In this document: positions 33,028 through 41,153 of the stretch, piece by piece | Numbering within the stretch: position 1 is the stretch's first letter | Layout of the letters: every line of letters starts with the position of its first letter | Assembly: GCA_963712165.1 (NCBI GenBank) | Contig: CAVQGY010000002.1 | Coordinates: 682,001-746,000, forward strand | Length of the DNA: 64,000 bases | Origin: B10-G9 sp963712165 | GTDB taxonomy: Bacteria > Chloroflexota > Anaerolineae > Anaerolineales > UBA11858 | Direction of reading: 5' to 3' | The notes under the pieces: model-generated | Told to the model about the DNA's origin: nothing | Database searches by the model: none | Seen by the model: the letters and a program-made list of their open reading frames with translations, nothing else | Translations under genes and position numbers: made by a program

Positions 33028-33123
33028 TTGCCTTCTCCCACAAAAAATAAAACGTCGGCTACTGCCGACGTTCGGACATCCACCACTTTGGATGGTGGAT
33101 GTCCTCTCTATGGATTTTAATCC
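33028..33123. repeat. 96-bp palindromic repeat, right copy
   Basis: It contains two perfect hairpins: AACGTCGGC/GCCGACGTT (33051-33072, four-base loop) and GGACATCCACCA/TGGTGGATGTCC (33074-33104, seven-base loop). It lies 20 bp from the ileS stop codon and might also end ileS transcription. Confidence 0.85.
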
Positions 33124-33142
33124 TTTCTCAATACCGAAAAGC

Positions 33143-36100
33143 TTATTTGCGCACTTTCAAGCCCAGGGTAGCTTCTTCACCATCAAACTTGACCGTTCCG
33201 CTGAACATGCCTTCACCAGGCTGGCCCTCATCCATTTCCAGCGCCAGGGTTTCATCCATGATATAGGTGCGGTGTTCTTCCAGGGCGTCCTTAAGCCCAT
33301 CACTTACCTGATAGGAAATGATGATGCGGTCAGAGATGGCAAAATCGGCTTGCTTGCGGAAATCCTGGATGCGGCGCACCAATTCCCGGGCCAGGCCTTC
33401 ATCTCGCAGATCGGGAGTGATCTCGGTATCTATCGCAACTGTCAGTGACTTGCTGTCTACTGTGGAGAGCCCTTCAGCTGCCTCTGTGTAGATCAGCACC
33501 TCTTCTGGATCAAGAGCGATCGTTTTTCCATCCAGTTCCAGGGGAACCGTTTCCCCGTTATTTACCAGGGCAGCGACCGTATCTGGATCGAGGCTGGAAA
33601 GGGCGGATTTGATCTTAGGGAAATCCTCACCGTATTTCGGGCCCAGGATTTGATTATTGGGCATAACCTTGTAGGACAGCAGTGATTCGGAATCCTGGAC
33701 AAAAACCAGCTCCTTGATGTTCAGCTCATCCTTAACGATTTCCAGAAGTTCCTGGTCGAGTCCCGCCCGGCCCTGTTTGACAAAGACCATGACTTTGGAA
33801 AGGGGCTGGCGGACCTTCGTGCCGGCATTGCTCCGGGCACTGAGCCCCTGACTGGCGGTCTCCCGGGCCAGTTTCATCTGCTCGATCAATTTCTGATCGA
33901 CTGCACCCAGGTCCGCTGTTGGCCATTGAGTGTGGTGGATGCTATCCCGGGCATCTGTAAAGACCGAGCGCACCAGGTTTTGATAGATATCCTCGGTCAT
34001 AAAGGGGATTACCGGCGCCAGAGCGCGGCTCATTTTTACCAGCACATGCCAAAGAGTATCGTAGGCTGTGGATTTATCCTGGTCGGTCTCTGTCTTCCAG
34101 TAGCGTCGGCGTGAGCGACGAACGTACCAATTGCTGAGATCATCCAGCAGGGACTCAAACCCCAGCGTCGCGTTGAAGGCGTTGGAATGATTCAGATCTT
34201 CTGTGACCTGAGCCACTGTCTGGTTAAGCCGACCCAGGATCCAGCGGTCAAGCGGATTATTGGAGACAGGAGTGGGACCTTCCGGGTTGTCGCGGTCGAA
34301 ATCCACACTTTCTGGAACCCAGCCGTCGATTTCTGCGTAAGTGGTGAAGAAGGAGTATACATTCCAGTAGGGGATGATGAAACGCCGGCGGGTTTCTTCT
34401 GCCCGGTGATAGCCAAAAAGCAGGTTGTTCTCTGGTTTGTGGGCGCAATACAGCCAGCGCATCACATCCACGCCCATCTGATCGGCAGCCTCATTGAACT
34501 CGATCGAGTTTCCTGAGGATTTATGCATCTCCCGTCCATCTTCAGCAAGGAGACTGGCGTAACTGAAGTTCTCCAGGAAAGGGGGAGAATTATCCAGTAC
34601 AGTAGCCATGGCCAGCAGGCTGTAGAACCAGTTCCTGAACTGTCCAGGGAAGGATTCGCTGATCCACTGAGCAGGATACCATTTCTCCCAGAACTCGGGA
34701 TCGACTCGATAACTAAGTGTGGAGAAGGGCACGATGCCGGCATCCAACCAGGGGTTACCGACATCAGGGATGCGCTCCATCCTGCTCCCGCATTTATCGC
34801 AGGCGAGGGATATCCCATCAATATAGGGCCGATGGGGAGTGTGCCCCATGAACTCATCATAACCTTCGACAGCCCGCTCCTCCAACTCTAGGTCATCACC
34901 GACTACATGGAAATGGTCACAGTCTTCACAAACCCAGATGGGCAGGGCCAGGCCCCAGTAACGTTTTTTGGAGATCATCCAGTCATGCATATTGCGCAGC
35001 CAGTCCTGTTCACGGGCATATCCAAATTCAGGTATCCAGCGGATCTGATCCACCACGTCCATGATCTGGTAGCGGAGGCTGGCTTCTTTCTCTTCCGGGG
35101 TCACTTCCTCGCGCGGCTTGTCATAACTTTCACCCATACTAATGAACCATTCATCCACCAGCCGGAAAACCAGCTCAGTTTTACAGCGCCAGCAGGTTGG
35201 ATAGCGGTGTGTATAAGGCTCTATATGGTAAAGGATTCCTTTCTTTTCCAGGTTTTCAAAGATCTCGTCAGAGACCTCGGAGACATGTTTGCCAGTGAGC
35301 CAGCCGAAATCATCGATGAAGTAGCCCTCTTCGGTCAGTGGGGCTATCCGCGGCAGGGGGGTTTCTTTGGATAACTGGAAGTCTTCTGCGCCGCAGCCGG
35401 GAGCGATATGGACAATGCCTGTGCCTTCCTCTTCGCCTACTTCGTCCCAGATGATCACCCGGTGAGCTTGTTCGGCGCTGGTCGATATGCCTTCCCGCAG
35501 CTCTTTTAACTCGGTCACGCCGCCCACAGCCTGAGCAGCGGGCAGCTCATCAAAGGGGCCGTCAAAGGTCCATCCTTCCATCTCGGCGCCTTTGATCTGA
35601 TCTAAAACCTGGTACTCACCCCGGAGTATATTCAAGGTGCCCTTAGAAAGATAAACGACATGATCCTGGCCTTCATTGGGAGCTGGTAATTTCACGCGCA
35701 CCCTGAGGTAATCCAGCTCGGGGCCGACAGCAGCAGCGACGTTGGAGGTGAGTGTCCAGGGAGTAGTGGTCCAGACCAGCAGAGATTCTCCCGGGCGTTC
35801 CCGAAGCGGGAAGCGCAAGGTCACTGACCTGTGGGTGAGTTCAGCATATCCATCGGTGACAATTTCATGCTGGCTGATAGCTGTGGCGCAGCGGGGGCAC
35901 CAGGGCATCACGTCTGCCCCTCTGTACAGCCAGCCATTCTCCCAGGTCTTCTTGAGGAATTTCCAGATCATGAAATTGTTCTCATTGGAAAAGGTGAAGT
36001 AGCTGCCGCCCAATTCCTGTAAGCCCAGCCGGCCGACGATTTGCTCCACGGTATCGGTGATCGGACCATTCGGTCCGGGAACGGTGATCTTTTCGAGTGG

Positions 36101-36583
36101 GTCCTCAAGAAGTTTAGCGGCCAACTCGCGAAGTTGGTCTGGATCATTCCAATCCATCCAGTAGCCCAGACGAATGGATTGTTCTGTCTGGACAGCGGCG
36201 TAGTTCAGCACGCGAGCTTTGCACTCACGCACGAATTTGGCCAGTCCGTAACTCTCGATATCCTTTTTTGATTGAAATCCTTTTTCCTTTTCAACTTCCA
36301 CTTCAACCCATAAACCCTGGCAGTCAAAGCCGTTCTGATAGCGCAGCTCGTGTCCTTTCATGGCCCAGAAGCGGCTGAACAGGTCTTTGTAGGTACGCCC
36401 CCAGCCGTGATGAACTCCCATGGGATTGTTGGCTGTGATCGGCCCATCAATGAAGGACCAGTTGGGTTTGCCTTTATTTAAATCCCTTAACCTCTGAAAG
36501 GCGTCAGTTTCCTTCCAGAATTTCAAGGTTTGATGTTCACGCTGGACGAAGTCCACTTCATTGGGTGCTTTTTTGATGGCCAT
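33143..36583 (-). CDS. ileS: isoleucyl-tRNA synthetase
   Basis: Charges tRNA-Ile and edits valine. The open frame runs to 36715, but that extends through the T-box leader; ATG 36583 with AGGAGG is the start (1146 residues). The HIGH site reads GVHHGWGR, a variant of one IleRS subgroup, and KMSKS reads MHKSSGNS. Zinc-type cysteines occur as CPRC, CWRC and CDKCG. An editing domain (LLVWTTTPWTLTSN) lies in the middle and a Val/Ile-type anticodon domain follows. Expression is probably controlled by the T-box. Being of the longer type it may tolerate mupirocin (known of some such enzymes; not shown here). Confidence 0.95.
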   Translation of the reverse strand: MAIKKAPNEVDFVQREHQTLKFWKETDAFQRLRDLNKGKPNWSFIDGPITANNPMGVHHGWGRTYKDLFSRFWAMKGHELRYQNGFDCQGLWVEVEVEKEKGFQSKKDIESYGLAKFVRECKARVLNYAAVQTEQSIRLGYWMDWNDPDQLRELAAKLLEDPLEKITVPGPNGPITDTVEQIVGRLGLQELGGSYFTFSNENNFMIWKFLKKTWENGWLYRGADVMPWCPRCATAISQHEIVTDGYAELTHRSVTLRFPLRERPGESLLVWTTTPWTLTSNVAAAVGPELDYLRVRVKLPAPNEGQDHVVYLSKGTLNILRGEYQVLDQIKGAEMEGWTFDGPFDELPAAQAVGGVTELKELREGISTSAEQAHRVIIWDEVGEEEGTGIVHIAPGCGAEDFQLSKETPLPRIAPLTEEGYFIDDFGWLTGKHVSEVSDEIFENLEKKGILYHIEPYTHRYPTCWRCKTELVFRLVDEWFISMGESYDKPREEVTPEEKEASLRYQIMDVVDQIRWIPEFGYAREQDWLRNMHDWMISKKRYWGLALPIWVCEDCDHFHVVGDDLELEERAVEGYDEFMGHTPHRPYIDGISLACDKCGSRMERIPDVGNPWLDAGIVPFSTLSYRVDPEFWEKWYPAQWISESFPGQFRNWFYSLLAMATVLDNSPPFLENFSYASLLAEDGREMHKSSGNSIEFNEAADQMGVDVMRWLYCAHKPENNLLFGYHRAEETRRRFIIPYWNVYSFFTTYAEIDGWVPESVDFDRDNPEGPTPVSNNPLDRWILGRLNQTVAQVTEDLNHSNAFNATLGFESLLDDLSNWYVRRSRRRYWKTETDQDKSTAYDTLWHVLVKMSRALAPVIPFMTEDIYQNLVRSVFTDARDSIHHTQWPTADLGAVDQKLIEQMKLARETASQGLSARSNAGTKVRQPLSKVMVFVKQGRAGLDQELLEIVKDELNIKELVFVQDSESLLSYKVMPNNQILGPKYGEDFPKIKSALSSLDPDTVAALVNNGETVPLELDGKTIALDPEEVLIYTEAAEGLSTVDSKSLTVAIDTEITPDLRDEGLARELVRRIQDFRKQADFAISDRIIISYQVSDGLKDALEEHRTYIMDETLALEMDEGQPGEGMFSGTVKFDGEEATLGLKVRK

Positions 36584-36595
36584 CCTTCCTCCTGA

Positions 36596-36630
36596 ATAAA
36601 AATACTCTCGTCCCACTCGGGACGAGAGTA
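36596..36630 (-). terminator. T-box regulatory terminator before ileS
   Basis: On the minus strand TACTCTCGTCCC/GGGACGAGAGTA is a 12-bp perfect stem followed by TTTTTA, just before the ribosome site of ileS. Confidence 0.9.
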
Positions 36631-36890
36631 TAAACTCACGCGGTACCACCCGGATTCCCACCTGTGGTGGGCTCTCGGCGAGGACTCTCTGGGATGGACC
36701 AGGCGACCGGTCCATTTTTAGATTCAGCCTCGCACCCTGGTAACGGGGGTGAACCCGGATCCCTTAATAGCCTCTGGCGTTCAGTTCACGGCTCCGAAAG
36801 GATTTTCAGGTTGGATATCTGGCCCGGCTTCCACCAATCCCGGGCTCGCTAGCAGATCTTCCTAACCCTACTCGTTTTCATCGCTGCCTT
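36596..36890 (-). promoter_or_regulatory. T-box riboswitch controlling ileS
   Basis: On the minus strand the conserved GGGTGGTACCGCG (36639-36651) precedes a strong terminator, and the 5' part begins GCAGCGATGAAAACGAGTA, the usual opening of T-box Stem I. An ATC isoleucine codon in AAAATCCTTTCGG (about 36801-36803) fits the specifier position. Uncharged tRNA-Ile would favour the antiterminator and switch ileS on. Confidence 0.92.
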
Positions 36891-36908
36891 TGAATAACTA
36901 TTGGGGTG

Positions 36909-36937
36909 ATTATGCCATAAAGCTGGCCTGAGGTCAA
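36909..36937 (-). promoter_or_regulatory. promoter of the ileS T-box transcript
   Basis: Minus strand TTGACC (36932-36937), 17-bp spacer, CATAAT (36909-36914). It starts only five bases after the stop of the upstream MFS gene. Confidence 0.85.
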
Positions 36938-36941
36938 CGGG

Positions 36942-38216
36942 TCAGGAGACTGCTGATTCCACCGCCTGGATAGGCTCGCCCTTTACATGCAAATCGAAGC
37001 GGTTACTGGATTTGAGCTGCAGATAGGTGAAAATACCAGCGGATATTACCATAAATATTCCCGCCCCAAACCAGACCCAGTTCGGATTGTAGTTGTCCAT
37101 CACCAGGCCGGATAAAAGAGGACCGATCGCGTTGGGGATGGTCCAGCTGAACCCGAAGACTGCCATATAACGGCCCCGCATATCCTCCGGAGCGAGCTTG
37201 GCTACGATAGCCTGGCCGGTAGGTGCGATCAGCATTTCCGCAAAGGTGATGATAACCATGGCTACGATGAACAACCAGTAAGCTGAGACGTAGCCATACA
37301 TTGAGAAGCCAACGGCGTAAATCAAGGTGCCCCAGATCATGGCTCTCAGAGGGGCGTAACCCTTGATCCTGCGTGTGATCGCAAACTGGAGCAATACCAC
37401 CATAGTTGCGTTCATGCTGAGCAGCATACCGTATCCAGAATCCGGCAGGCCGTGCACATCTCTAAGAAAGACCGGCAAAGTGATGTTCATCTGCATATAG
37501 GCCATCACCATAAAAATGGACGCCAGGATGTATATCAAAAAGGCGCTGTCTTTAAGTACCCGAAGATAGCCGATCATAGTCTGCCCGAAATTTTCTTCCC
37601 TGGCAGGTTCGCCAGCCGGAACTGGAGCGGCTTGGGGTTTAGTCTCGGGCACATAGAGCAGGATGATGACTGCCGTAATACAACTGAGGATGACATCAAG
37701 AATGAAGAGGATCGTGTAGGAACGGACTGCAAGGAAACCCCCAATGGCAGGACCAATGACCACGGCTAAATTGGCGATTACCCGCATGATACCAAAGCCA
37801 TCCACACGTTTTTCCTCTGGAAGGATGTCAGCCACGATCGCCTGACGGGCAGGACCTGCTATATTGCCAAAAAAACCTACGATTAAACCCGCCAGGTAAA
37901 TGAATTCCAAGCTGGGGGCGAAAGCCAGCAACAAAGAACTGGCGGCACTGATCACCAAACCTGCCAGGATCATTATCTTGCGTCCGTATTTGTCCGTCAT
38001 TGCCCCACCCAGCATGCTTCCAAACAAACCGCTTACTGCCAGAATGGTAAACAGCAGGCCCACCTCTGTCATGCCCACGTCATATTTTGATGTGATGTAG
38101 AGGCCAAAGAAAGGAAAGAGCAGAGCGCCACCTAGCTGGTCGATGAACATGCCACCCGTTACTATCCAGAAGGTTTTGGGATATTCCTGATAGATTTTTT
38201 GTAGTTTTTTCGGCAT
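36942..38216 (-). CDS. MFS transporter (drug-efflux DHA1-like)
   Basis: A 424-residue protein with 12 predicted membrane segments. The loop GGAMTDKYGRKIMI between helices 2 and 3 is the classical MFS motif (G-x-x-x-D-x-x-G-R-R/K). GPAIGGFLA in helix 5 resembles the motif C of drug-proton antiporters, so efflux is likely; the substrate is unknown. AAAGGAAC lies before the ATG. It has its own strong promoter. The neighbouring DtxR operator serves the divergent iron operon, and the MFS promoter shows no such box. Confidence 0.88.
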   Translation of the reverse strand: MPKKLQKIYQEYPKTFWIVTGGMFIDQLGGALLFPFFGLYITSKYDVGMTEVGLLFTILAVSGLFGSMLGGAMTDKYGRKIMILAGLVISAASSLLLAFAPSLEFIYLAGLIVGFFGNIAGPARQAIVADILPEEKRVDGFGIMRVIANLAVVIGPAIGGFLAVRSYTILFILDVILSCITAVIILLYVPETKPQAAPVPAGEPAREENFGQTMIGYLRVLKDSAFLIYILASIFMVMAYMQMNITLPVFLRDVHGLPDSGYGMLLSMNATMVVLLQFAITRRIKGYAPLRAMIWGTLIYAVGFSMYGYVSAYWLFIVAMVIITFAEMLIAPTGQAIVAKLAPEDMRGRYMAVFGFSWTIPNAIGPLLSGLVMDNYNPNWVWFGAGIFMVISAGIFTYLQLKSSNRFDLHVKGEPIQAVESAVS

Positions 38217-38260
38217 AAGTTCCTTTGGATTATTGACTTTTTACTGGCTAATTATTTGTG

Positions 38261-38288
38261 ATTGTAGCATAAAACTTAAATATGTCAA
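38261..38288 (-). promoter_or_regulatory. consensus promoter of the MFS gene
   Basis: Minus strand TTGACA (38283-38288), 16-bp spacer, TGC-TACAAT (38261-38266 with upstream TG). Confidence 0.8.
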
Positions 38289-38384
38289 TAAATAAATAAA
38301 GAAAATCAAGCTTGTCCTAAAAAAAATTAATAAACCACCAAGATAAATTGATTTTCGGCCTGCCTGCTTCCTAGAAAACTGCCC

Positions 38385-38412
38385 TTGACAAAAATTTAGA
38401 TTAGTCTAAAAT
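38385..38412 (+). promoter_or_regulatory. promoter of the iron operon with embedded DtxR/MntR-type operator
   Basis: TTGACA (38385-38390), 16-bp spacer, TAAAAT (38407-38412). The perfect inverted repeat TTTAGATTAGTCTAAA (38395-38410) fills the spacer and -10, where a repressor would block polymerase. Half-site style (TTTAGA...TCTAAA) fits the DtxR/MntR family; repression by the first gene of the operon is inferred. Confidence 0.8.
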
Positions 38413-38443
38413 ATTATTTAGCCAAACATAAAATGGAGTGATC

Positions 38444-39121
38444 ATGCCGCGACATCTTTCGGATACGGTAGAGGATTATCTGAAGATCATCTATCATCTT
38501 TCCAGGGGAGAAGGGCGGGTCAGCACCGGACAAATCGCCGAGGAGCTGACTGTCAGCCCGGCTTCAGTGACCGATATGGTCCAGCGCCTGGCTGCGGAAA
38601 ACCCTCCTCTGCTGGATTACCAGAGACATCAGGGAGTAGCCTTGACCGAGCCTGGCATGAAGGCTGCCCTGGAAATCATTCGCCACCACCGATTGCTGGA
38701 ACTCTTCCTTCATGAGGTGCTGGGTTTTTCCTGGGACCAGGTCCACGAGGAAGCGGAACGACTTGAGCATGTCATCTCCGAAGAGTTTGAGGAGCGTGTT
38801 GCGGCTGTCTTGGGAGATCCCCAGCGTGGACTGCACGGTGAACCCATTCCCAGCCGCAGCCTGGAGATGCCTGACCAGGATTGCTGCACTTTGCAGGATT
38901 TGCGCCCAAACCAAAAGGGAAGAATTCAAGAAGTGAATGATGATGATCCCGGTTTCCTTCGTTATCTGGATTCTCAAGGTTTACTTCCCGGAGTTGAACT
39001 AGAAGTGATGGAGTATTCCCCTTATGACGATAATCTCCGCATCCAGATTGCGGAGAAGGACAAGGAACTTGTCCTGGGCGTCAACATAACAAGCCAGATC
39101 CATGTTTTGGTCCAGGAGTGA
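38444..39121 (+). CDS. DtxR/MntR-family metal-dependent transcriptional repressor
   Basis: A 225-residue regulator. The N-terminal winged HTH opens LSDTVEDYLKIIYHLSRGEG and recognises DNA through LTVSPASVTDMVQRL; the dimer/metal domain has IRHHRLLELFLHEVLGF and EEAERLEHVIS with the expected His/Glu ligands, and a C-terminal SH3/FeoA-like domain follows. ATG 38444 with GGAG is preferred to GTG 38438. As first gene of the feo cluster behind a palindromic operator it is the likely iron (or manganese) sensor for the operon. Confidence 0.92.
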   Translation: MPRHLSDTVEDYLKIIYHLSRGEGRVSTGQIAEELTVSPASVTDMVQRLAAENPPLLDYQRHQGVALTEPGMKAALEIIRHHRLLELFLHEVLGFSWDQVHEEAERLEHVISEEFEERVAAVLGDPQRGLHGEPIPSRSLEMPDQDCCTLQDLRPNQKGRIQEVNDDDPGFLRYLDSQGLLPGVELEVMEYSPYDDNLRIQIAEKDKELVLGVNITSQIHVLVQE

Positions 39122-39146
39122 TCTGTCGGAATAGAAGGAGTTGAGC

Positions 39147-40181
39147 ATGGTTGACCCGCTGTATGCTTTATTGATCGGAATTGGATTTTTGTTATTACTG
39201 GGTATCTTGTTTTGGCCAGACTCCGGCCTGGTGTGGAAGATCCAAAAGCGCCGGGAGTTAACGGATAAAGTACTGGTTGAAGATACCTTGAAATATATTT
39301 TTAAATGTGAGCGCAATCAGAAGACCTGTACCCTGGAGAGCCTGGCCGGAGCGCTTTCGACCAGCCCGGGGAGGGCTTCAGAAATCCTGACCCTGACCCA
39401 GGCCAAGGGTTTGCTTGAAATGAGGGAGAATAGTTTTCGGCTGACCGAGACTGGGAGAAAGACCGCCACCCAGATCGTTAGAGCCCATAGGTTATGGGAA
39501 AGGTATCTGGCGGATACCACGGGTTTTGAAGAAAGTGATTGGCATCAGCAAGCCGAACGCTTGGAACACAAATTATCTGAAGAGGAGTTGGTCCGTTTAT
39601 CAGCCAGCCTTGGTAATCCCACCCACGACCCTCACGGTGATCCGATTCCCAACCGCTGGGGTGACCTGATTTCCCATGGTGGGATCCCGTTATCTGATCT
39701 TCCAATCCAGACTCCAGCAAGGATCGTTCATATAGAAGACGAACCGGATGTGATCTATGCTCAAATCGTGGCCGAGGATCTTCACCCCCAGATGATCCTG
39801 GAGGTGGATGAGATGACTACAAACCGCATTCGCTTCTGGAGTGAAGATCAGGAACATGTCCTGGCGCCCATCGTGGCTGCCAATATTTCGGTAATTCCCC
39901 TGGCAGAAGAAAACCACCTGCCGGCCAGCGAGGGGATACCGTTGGATTCCCTCAAACCTGGACAGGCAGGATTGGTGACGGAAATTTCCTCCCTCAGCCG
40001 GGGCGTGGAACGCCGACGCCTGCTTGACCTGGGAATCATACCGGGCACAGAGGTCGGCGTGGAGATGGTCAATCCCGGAGGGGACCCAACTGCTTATCGG
40101 ATCCGGGGCACAGTGATCGCCTTGCGTAGTTCTCAGGCTCGCTTGATCCGGGTTTCACCAATCAAAGAGAAACATGATTAA
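39147..40181 (+). CDS. membrane-anchored DtxR-like protein fused to a FeoA domain
   Basis: A 344-residue protein. One N-terminal membrane helix (residues about 4-23, LYALLIGIGFLLLLGILFWP) is followed by a degenerate DtxR-type HTH (LESLAGALSTSPGRASEILT), a DtxR-like metal/dimer region (DWHQQAERLEHKLSEEEL), an SH3-like domain, and a C-terminal FeoA domain (LKPGQAGLVTEISS ... RRLLDLGIIPGTEV). Start ATG 39147 follows GAAGGAG. FeoA normally is a separate small protein that works with FeoB at the membrane; here it is tethered through a former repressor. It may deliver FeoA to FeoB rather than bind DNA (inference). Confidence 0.85.
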   Translation: MVDPLYALLIGIGFLLLLGILFWPDSGLVWKIQKRRELTDKVLVEDTLKYIFKCERNQKTCTLESLAGALSTSPGRASEILTLTQAKGLLEMRENSFRLTETGRKTATQIVRAHRLWERYLADTTGFEESDWHQQAERLEHKLSEEELVRLSASLGNPTHDPHGDPIPNRWGDLISHGGIPLSDLPIQTPARIVHIEDEPDVIYAQIVAEDLHPQMILEVDEMTTNRIRFWSEDQEHVLAPIVAANISVIPLAEENHLPASEGIPLDSLKPGQAGLVTEISSLSRGVERRRLLDLGIIPGTEVGVEMVNPGGDPTAYRIRGTVIALRSSQARLIRVSPIKEKHD

Positions 40182-40226
40182 CACAATAGCCTATGAAGAT
40201 TGATATTTACGAGGAAGGATCTGTTG

Positions 40227-41105
40227 ATGGAAAACAATAACAAGAAATCATTACCGGAAACCATGCAAGGTTCTGCTGCCCAGGCGGACTGTGCAAGCTG
40301 CCCTGTGCATCATGCAGCCAATCTGAAGAAACTTGGTGTGGATATGGAAAATTGGGATTTTGTGGTTGCGCTTGCCGGAAATCCCAATACCGGGAAAAGC
40401 ACCGTCTTTAATGCCCTGACAGGACTCCGCCAGCATACAGGTAATTGGCCCGGAAAGACCGTGACCCGAGCTGAAGGTGGTTTTGAATACGCGGAAAAGC
40501 GCTATAAAATGGTTGATCTGCCCGGAACGTACTCCCTGCTCGCTACAAGTTTGGATGAAGAGATAGCCCGTGATTTTATCCTCTTTGGCCAGCCGGATGT
40601 AACCATTGTAGTGGCAGATGCGTCCCGATTGGAGCGAAATCTGAACCTGGTGCTCCAGGTGCTGGAGATCACCAATCGGGTGGTGATCTGTCTCAATCTG
40701 ATGGATGAAGCCGAGCGCCATAATATGACTGTTGACCACAGGCGCTTGGCTCGAGACCTTGGTGTACCGGTTGTGCCAACTGTGGCCCGCTATAACGAGG
40801 GGCTGGAGGAGCTGCTTGCTGCTGTGCATGAGGTCGCATCTGGTGAGATGCAGGCTAAACCCTATCATGTGAATTACAACCATCCTAAACTTGACCGGGC
40901 TGTATCCCAGCTGGTAGACCAGATAAAGGAGACCTTTCCACAGGTTCCTAATGCGCGCTGGGTTGCACTTCGTCTGCTGGATGGGGATGAAAGGATCATC
41001 AGGGCGGTGGAAGAAGGTGAATTGGGTGAGTTGTCCTATACCCGGGAAAACCTGGAAGGCGTTGGAGCGAGCCATGTATCCCAGAAAAGTGGATTTGCCC
41101 AATAA
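40227..41105 (+). CDS. feoB: FeoB GTPase part (ferrous iron transport, N-terminal half)
   Basis: A 292-residue soluble half of FeoB. A Cys-rich lead (CASCPVHHA) precedes the GTPase domain: G1 GNPNTGKST, G3 DLPGTYSL, G4 NLMDEA. A helical GDI-type domain follows (about residues 200-275). It stops with TAA before the membrane part, which is a separate gene 48 bp downstream in the same frame with two intervening in-frame stops. The part-split suggests a two-protein FeoB rather than a sequencing slip. ATG 40227 has GGAAGGAT upstream. Confidence 0.9.
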   Translation: MENNNKKSLPETMQGSAAQADCASCPVHHAANLKKLGVDMENWDFVVALAGNPNTGKSTVFNALTGLRQHTGNWPGKTVTRAEGGFEYAEKRYKMVDLPGTYSLLATSLDEEIARDFILFGQPDVTIVVADASRLERNLNLVLQVLEITNRVVICLNLMDEAERHNMTVDHRRLARDLGVPVVPTVARYNEGLEELLAAVHEVASGEMQAKPYHVNYNHPKLDRAVSQLVDQIKETFPQVPNARWVALRLLDGDERIIRAVEEGELGELSYTRENLEGVGASHVSQKSGFAQ

Positions 41106-41153
41106 CTTAGGATGGTCAATCAACTGATTTGAATAAAGGTATCAGGTGTAATC

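Larger units (their letters stand above)
32362..33123 (-). mobile_element. REP-associated IS200-like element with flanking palindromic repeats
   Basis: One HUH transposase gene lies between two same-direction 96-bp repeats (32362-32457 and 33028-33123). Extra hairpins sit between the gene and the right repeat: GGACTAAAGTCC near 32932 and TGTCCCCTGTGGGGACA near 32971. No accessory gene (TnpB) is present. This is the layout of TnpA-REP/RAYT elements. Confidence 0.7.

Noticed and set aside
36584..36715. Longer ileS start at 36715
   Set aside because: The added 44 codons run through the T-box and terminator. ATG 36583 has a consensus ribosome site.
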